Assembly (NCBI GenBank): GCA_009779835.1
Contig: WRBD01000006.1
Location: 26,687 to 90,686, forward strand
Length of the DNA: 64,000 nt
Source: Defluviitaleaceae bacterium
Lineage (GTDB): Bacteria > Bacillota > Clostridia > Lachnospirales > WQUN01
Direction of reading: 5' to 3'
Shown here: positions 61,842 through 64,000 of the stretch, piece by piece
Layout: every line of letters starts with the position of its first letter
Position numbering within the stretch: position 1 is the first letter of the stretch
The notes under the pieces: model-generated
Seen by the model: only the letters and a program-made list of their open reading frames with translations
Databases searched by the model: none
Told to the model about the DNA's origin: nothing
Program-made: the position numbers and the translations under genes

Positions 61842-62774
61842 TTGACTAAATCAAAATCACAGAAACGCGGATTATCTATGGCGGGGAAAAACGCCGTTTC
61901 GGGGTATTTGTTTATCTCGCCTTTTGTAATCGGGTTTATCGCGTTTATGGCGTATCCGCTTTATCAGGCTGTGCGAATGGCATTCTCCGACGTGTGGTTG
62001 GATTTACCAAATAAAACTTTTGGCTGGACATGGACGGGGCTTGCGAATATCAACCGCGCTTTCTTCGTTGAAGCCGAATTCGTGCGCATAATGACAGAAG
62101 AAATTGCGGCAATGGTGGCTCTTGTGCCGGCGGTTCTTGTTTTCAGTTTGTTTGTCGCAATTTTACTTAACAGAAAATTTGCCGGGCGCGGTGCGGTGCG
62201 GGCAATATTTTTCCTACCGGTAATTTTGGCAAGTGGTGTGCTTGTGGGAATCGAAACGAATAACTCGCTTTTGCAAGCAGTCTCGCAACAGATTCAAGAA
62301 CAAAACGATATGCGTGCAGGCGTTACGGGCGTAATTCAAAATATGATGGAAAACATTGTAGGCGGCGCGGGAGTAGGGGACTTTTTCCAATATGTACTGG
62401 ACATTATTAATCAGATTTATGCAATCGCGATGGCAAGCGGTATTCAAATTTTGATTTTCCTTGCGGGCCTTCAAACGATTAACCCCAGCATTTACGAAGC
62501 CGCAAGTATGGAAGGCTCTACAGGCTGGGAAAATTTTTGGAAAATTACCTTCCCTATGATTTCCCCGATGATTCTTGTTGTAGTTGTTTATTCCATAATC
62601 GACTTCATGGTACGAACGGACGGCGAAGTTATGGAAATGGTTTACAAGCAAATGACGGAGTTTGGACGGTATGGTTACGGCTCGGCTATTGCCATGATTT
62701 ATTTCGCGGCGGTTGCCGCGATTCTGGGCATTGTCGGATTTATTATTTCAAGGCTGGTGTATTATTATGACTAA
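61842..62774 (+). CDS. Sugar ABC transporter permease, MalF type (second pair)
   Basis: The 310-residue permease has an EAA loop EAASMEGSTGWENFWKITFP and six helices, with an extra periplasmic-side loop of about 60 residues (ETNNSLLQAVSQQIQEQND). The start is TTG 61842, eight or so bases after GAAGGGAG. The product differs clearly from the first MalF-type gene, so it is a separate paralog and not a recent copy. Confidence 0.9.
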   Translation: MTKSKSQKRGLSMAGKNAVSGYLFISPFVIGFIAFMAYPLYQAVRMAFSDVWLDLPNKTFGWTWTGLANINRAFFVEAEFVRIMTEEIAAMVALVPAVLVFSLFVAILLNRKFAGRGAVRAIFFLPVILASGVLVGIETNNSLLQAVSQQIQEQNDMRAGVTGVIQNMMENIVGGAGVGDFFQYVLDIINQIYAIAMASGIQILIFLAGLQTINPSIYEAASMEGSTGWENFWKITFPMISPMILVVVVYSIIDFMVRTDGEVMEMVYKQMTEFGRYGYGSAIAMIYFAAVAAILGIVGFIISRLVYYYD

Positions 62775-63840
62775 AACAGTGGTTGCGAAAAAAGAAAAAA
62801 CTCCCGGGCACGTTGCAAAATATTTGGAGCGTAATCGTGCAACGGATAATAATTATTTACTCAAAAGAGATATTTCACGAATCGGAGTCGGGATTTTTAC
62901 AACGGTTCTGCTTTTTGGGTTGTGCTTTTTAATTTTACAGCCGCTTCTTCATCAATTTTCAAACAGCATAATGTCGCGCAACGATTTGATTGACCCGACT
63001 GTAATTGCCATTCCGCGTGAACCCACTCTTGAAAGTTATCGTTTGGCGGCGCAGTTAATGAATTACTTCCCGAACTTCGGCGCGATGGCTAACGGCTTTC
63101 ATGTCAGTCAATTAGGTTCGCTGGTTAACACGATTTGGATAACCGCGCTTGTTTCCGTTTTACAAATTGCGGCGTGTACGCTTGTTGCATATGGTTTTGC
63201 GCGTTTCGAATTTCCGCTTAAAAAATTTTGGTTTGCCTGTGTTATTTTAACGGTTCTTGTGCCGCCGCAGGTTATTCGCGTTCCGATGTTTTTGAATTTC
63301 CGCTTCTTCGATTTATTCGGGCTTATCGGTGAACCGCTTATACTTACGGGAACGCTTTCGGGGTATTTGCTTTTGTCGGTTACGGCAATGGGGCTTCGCA
63401 ACGGGCTTTATATATTTATGCTACGGCAATATTTCAGAAATATGCCGAAGGAACTTGAAGAATCCGCTTGGGTTGACGGTTGCGGTAAACTTATGACTTT
63501 TATAAGAATAATGCTTCCCGATGCCGTACCTATGCTTGTTTCGTGTTTTCTGTTTGCGTTTGTTTGGCAGTGGACGGACGGATTTTTCACGACGATGTTC
63601 CTTCGCGGATACGGCGTTATGGCGGTGCAAATGAGTGCGCTTGGCGAAACTTTTTCGTTTCACTTTGTTCAACAGAATGCCGCCGCAACGGGTACGCATG
63701 GTATGCGCCCCGACCTTGCTTTAATTGAAGCGATGATTTCAACGGGCGTTCTTATCGGAATTGCTCCGATAATTATAATCTATCTTGTTGCGCAAAGATT
63801 TTTTGTTGAAAGTATCGGGCAAAGCGGTATTAAAATGTAA
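62767..63840 (+). CDS. Sugar ABC transporter permease, MalG type (second pair)
   Basis: The 357-residue permease has the EAA loop as EESAWVDGCGKLMTFIRIML and six helices, and ends FFVESIGQSGIKM. Compared with usual MalG proteins it has a longer N-terminal cytosolic part and an extended first external loop (ISRNDLIDPTVIAIPREPTL). ATG 62767 overlaps the end of the MalF-type gene by 8 bases, so the two are coupled; the frame is open upstream to 62713 in the other gene. No terminator was seen after it: the 160 bases to the window end hold no supported gene. Confidence 0.92.
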   Translation: MTKTVVAKKEKTPGHVAKYLERNRATDNNYLLKRDISRIGVGIFTTVLLFGLCFLILQPLLHQFSNSIMSRNDLIDPTVIAIPREPTLESYRLAAQLMNYFPNFGAMANGFHVSQLGSLVNTIWITALVSVLQIAACTLVAYGFARFEFPLKKFWFACVILTVLVPPQVIRVPMFLNFRFFDLFGLIGEPLILTGTLSGYLLLSVTAMGLRNGLYIFMLRQYFRNMPKELEESAWVDGCGKLMTFIRIMLPDAVPMLVSCFLFAFVWQWTDGFFTTMFLRGYGVMAVQMSALGETFSFHFVQQNAAATGTHGMRPDLALIEAMISTGVLIGIAPIIIIYLVAQRFFVESIGQSGIKM

Positions 63841-64000
63841 TGCAGAATTATAAACCGTTTGCGGTTATATAATAAAAAGGGTAGTGTAAACCGTTCTATG
63901 AAAAAAGGCTAACTGCCGAACTCGAATGTGCGAATAAAAAAACAAAAAGAAAAAAGCAGGTTTAACGCATTAAGGGGCATTGCCGTTGTAAAAAAAACAG

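Noticed and set aside
63840..63870. Hairpin AACCG/CGGTT after the last permease as a terminator
   Set aside because: The stem has only five pairs and no T run follows.
63928..64000. Open frame from GTG 63928 to the window end
   Set aside because: Only 24 codons, no ribosome site and a base-biased, Lys-rich composition; it might be a gene start but cannot be supported here.

Overview
The window looks like chromosome of a spore-forming anaerobe of the class Clostridia. Four things point there: spore germination receptor genes (GerA type) and spoVT, a SCIFF peptide with its radical SAM maturase (a hallmark of Clostridia), cohesin/dockerin surface proteins, and a fermentative AdhE. Ribosome binding sites are strong and of the AGGAGG kind. 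Several promoters match the housekeeping TTGACA/TATAAT pattern, and some starts are TTG, GTG or probably ATT. I cannot name a genus from the sequence alone.

Layout. 1-5.7 kb (+): a gerAA 3' part, a gerAB-gerAC gene fused into one reading frame, coaD and gltX. 5.7-9.6 kb: a decayed MFS transporter tail, then a two-gene unit pairing a carbohydrate-binding-module-like protein with a soluble hybrid histidine kinase. 9.6-19.3 kb (-): a tightly packed run, murA (with its own terminator), an Ig/TPR membrane protein, a frameshifted DHH phosphoesterase, scfA and scfB, a methyltransferase, yebC, a sugar isomerase-like gene, birA, ruvB and an AAC(3)-like acetyltransferase. 19.4-27.4 kb: a secreted LRR/cohesin/dockerin-like protein, miaA-hfq-methionine gamma-lyase family genes, a VanY-type carboxypeptidase, a secreted stalk-domain protein and tRNA-Cys. 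27.4-31.1 kb (-): a thiol-redox and metal cassette (ccdA, tlpA, an HMA lipoprotein and a MacB-type ABC exporter).

31.1-38.7 kb: remnants of a LuxR regulator, exodeoxyribonuclease III, sppA, a cell-wall amidase, and a dockerin-bearing subtilase preceded by a tiny ORF and a terminator. 38.7-43 kb (-): NYN nuclease, HU, mazG, spoVT, and infC-rpmI-rplT behind a leader with an attenuator hairpin. Next to these lie a truncated AraC gene and a perfect inverted repeat. 43-51.2 kb: an adhE / APH-kinase / carboxynorspermidine synthase operon, a PhoB/PhoR-like two-component pair and galE. 51.3-63.8 kb (+): an eight-gene carbohydrate uptake operon with one modular binding protein, two MalF/MalG permease pairs, an NHL/TPR membrane protein, a Yip1 protein and a large DUF5696-like lipoprotein.

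The best candidates for a poorly described system are the eight-gene carbohydrate operon, the redox/metal cassette, and the CBM-protein/hybrid-kinase pair. Three regulator or transporter remnants and one single-base frameshift show ongoing gene decay between otherwise intact housekeeping genes.
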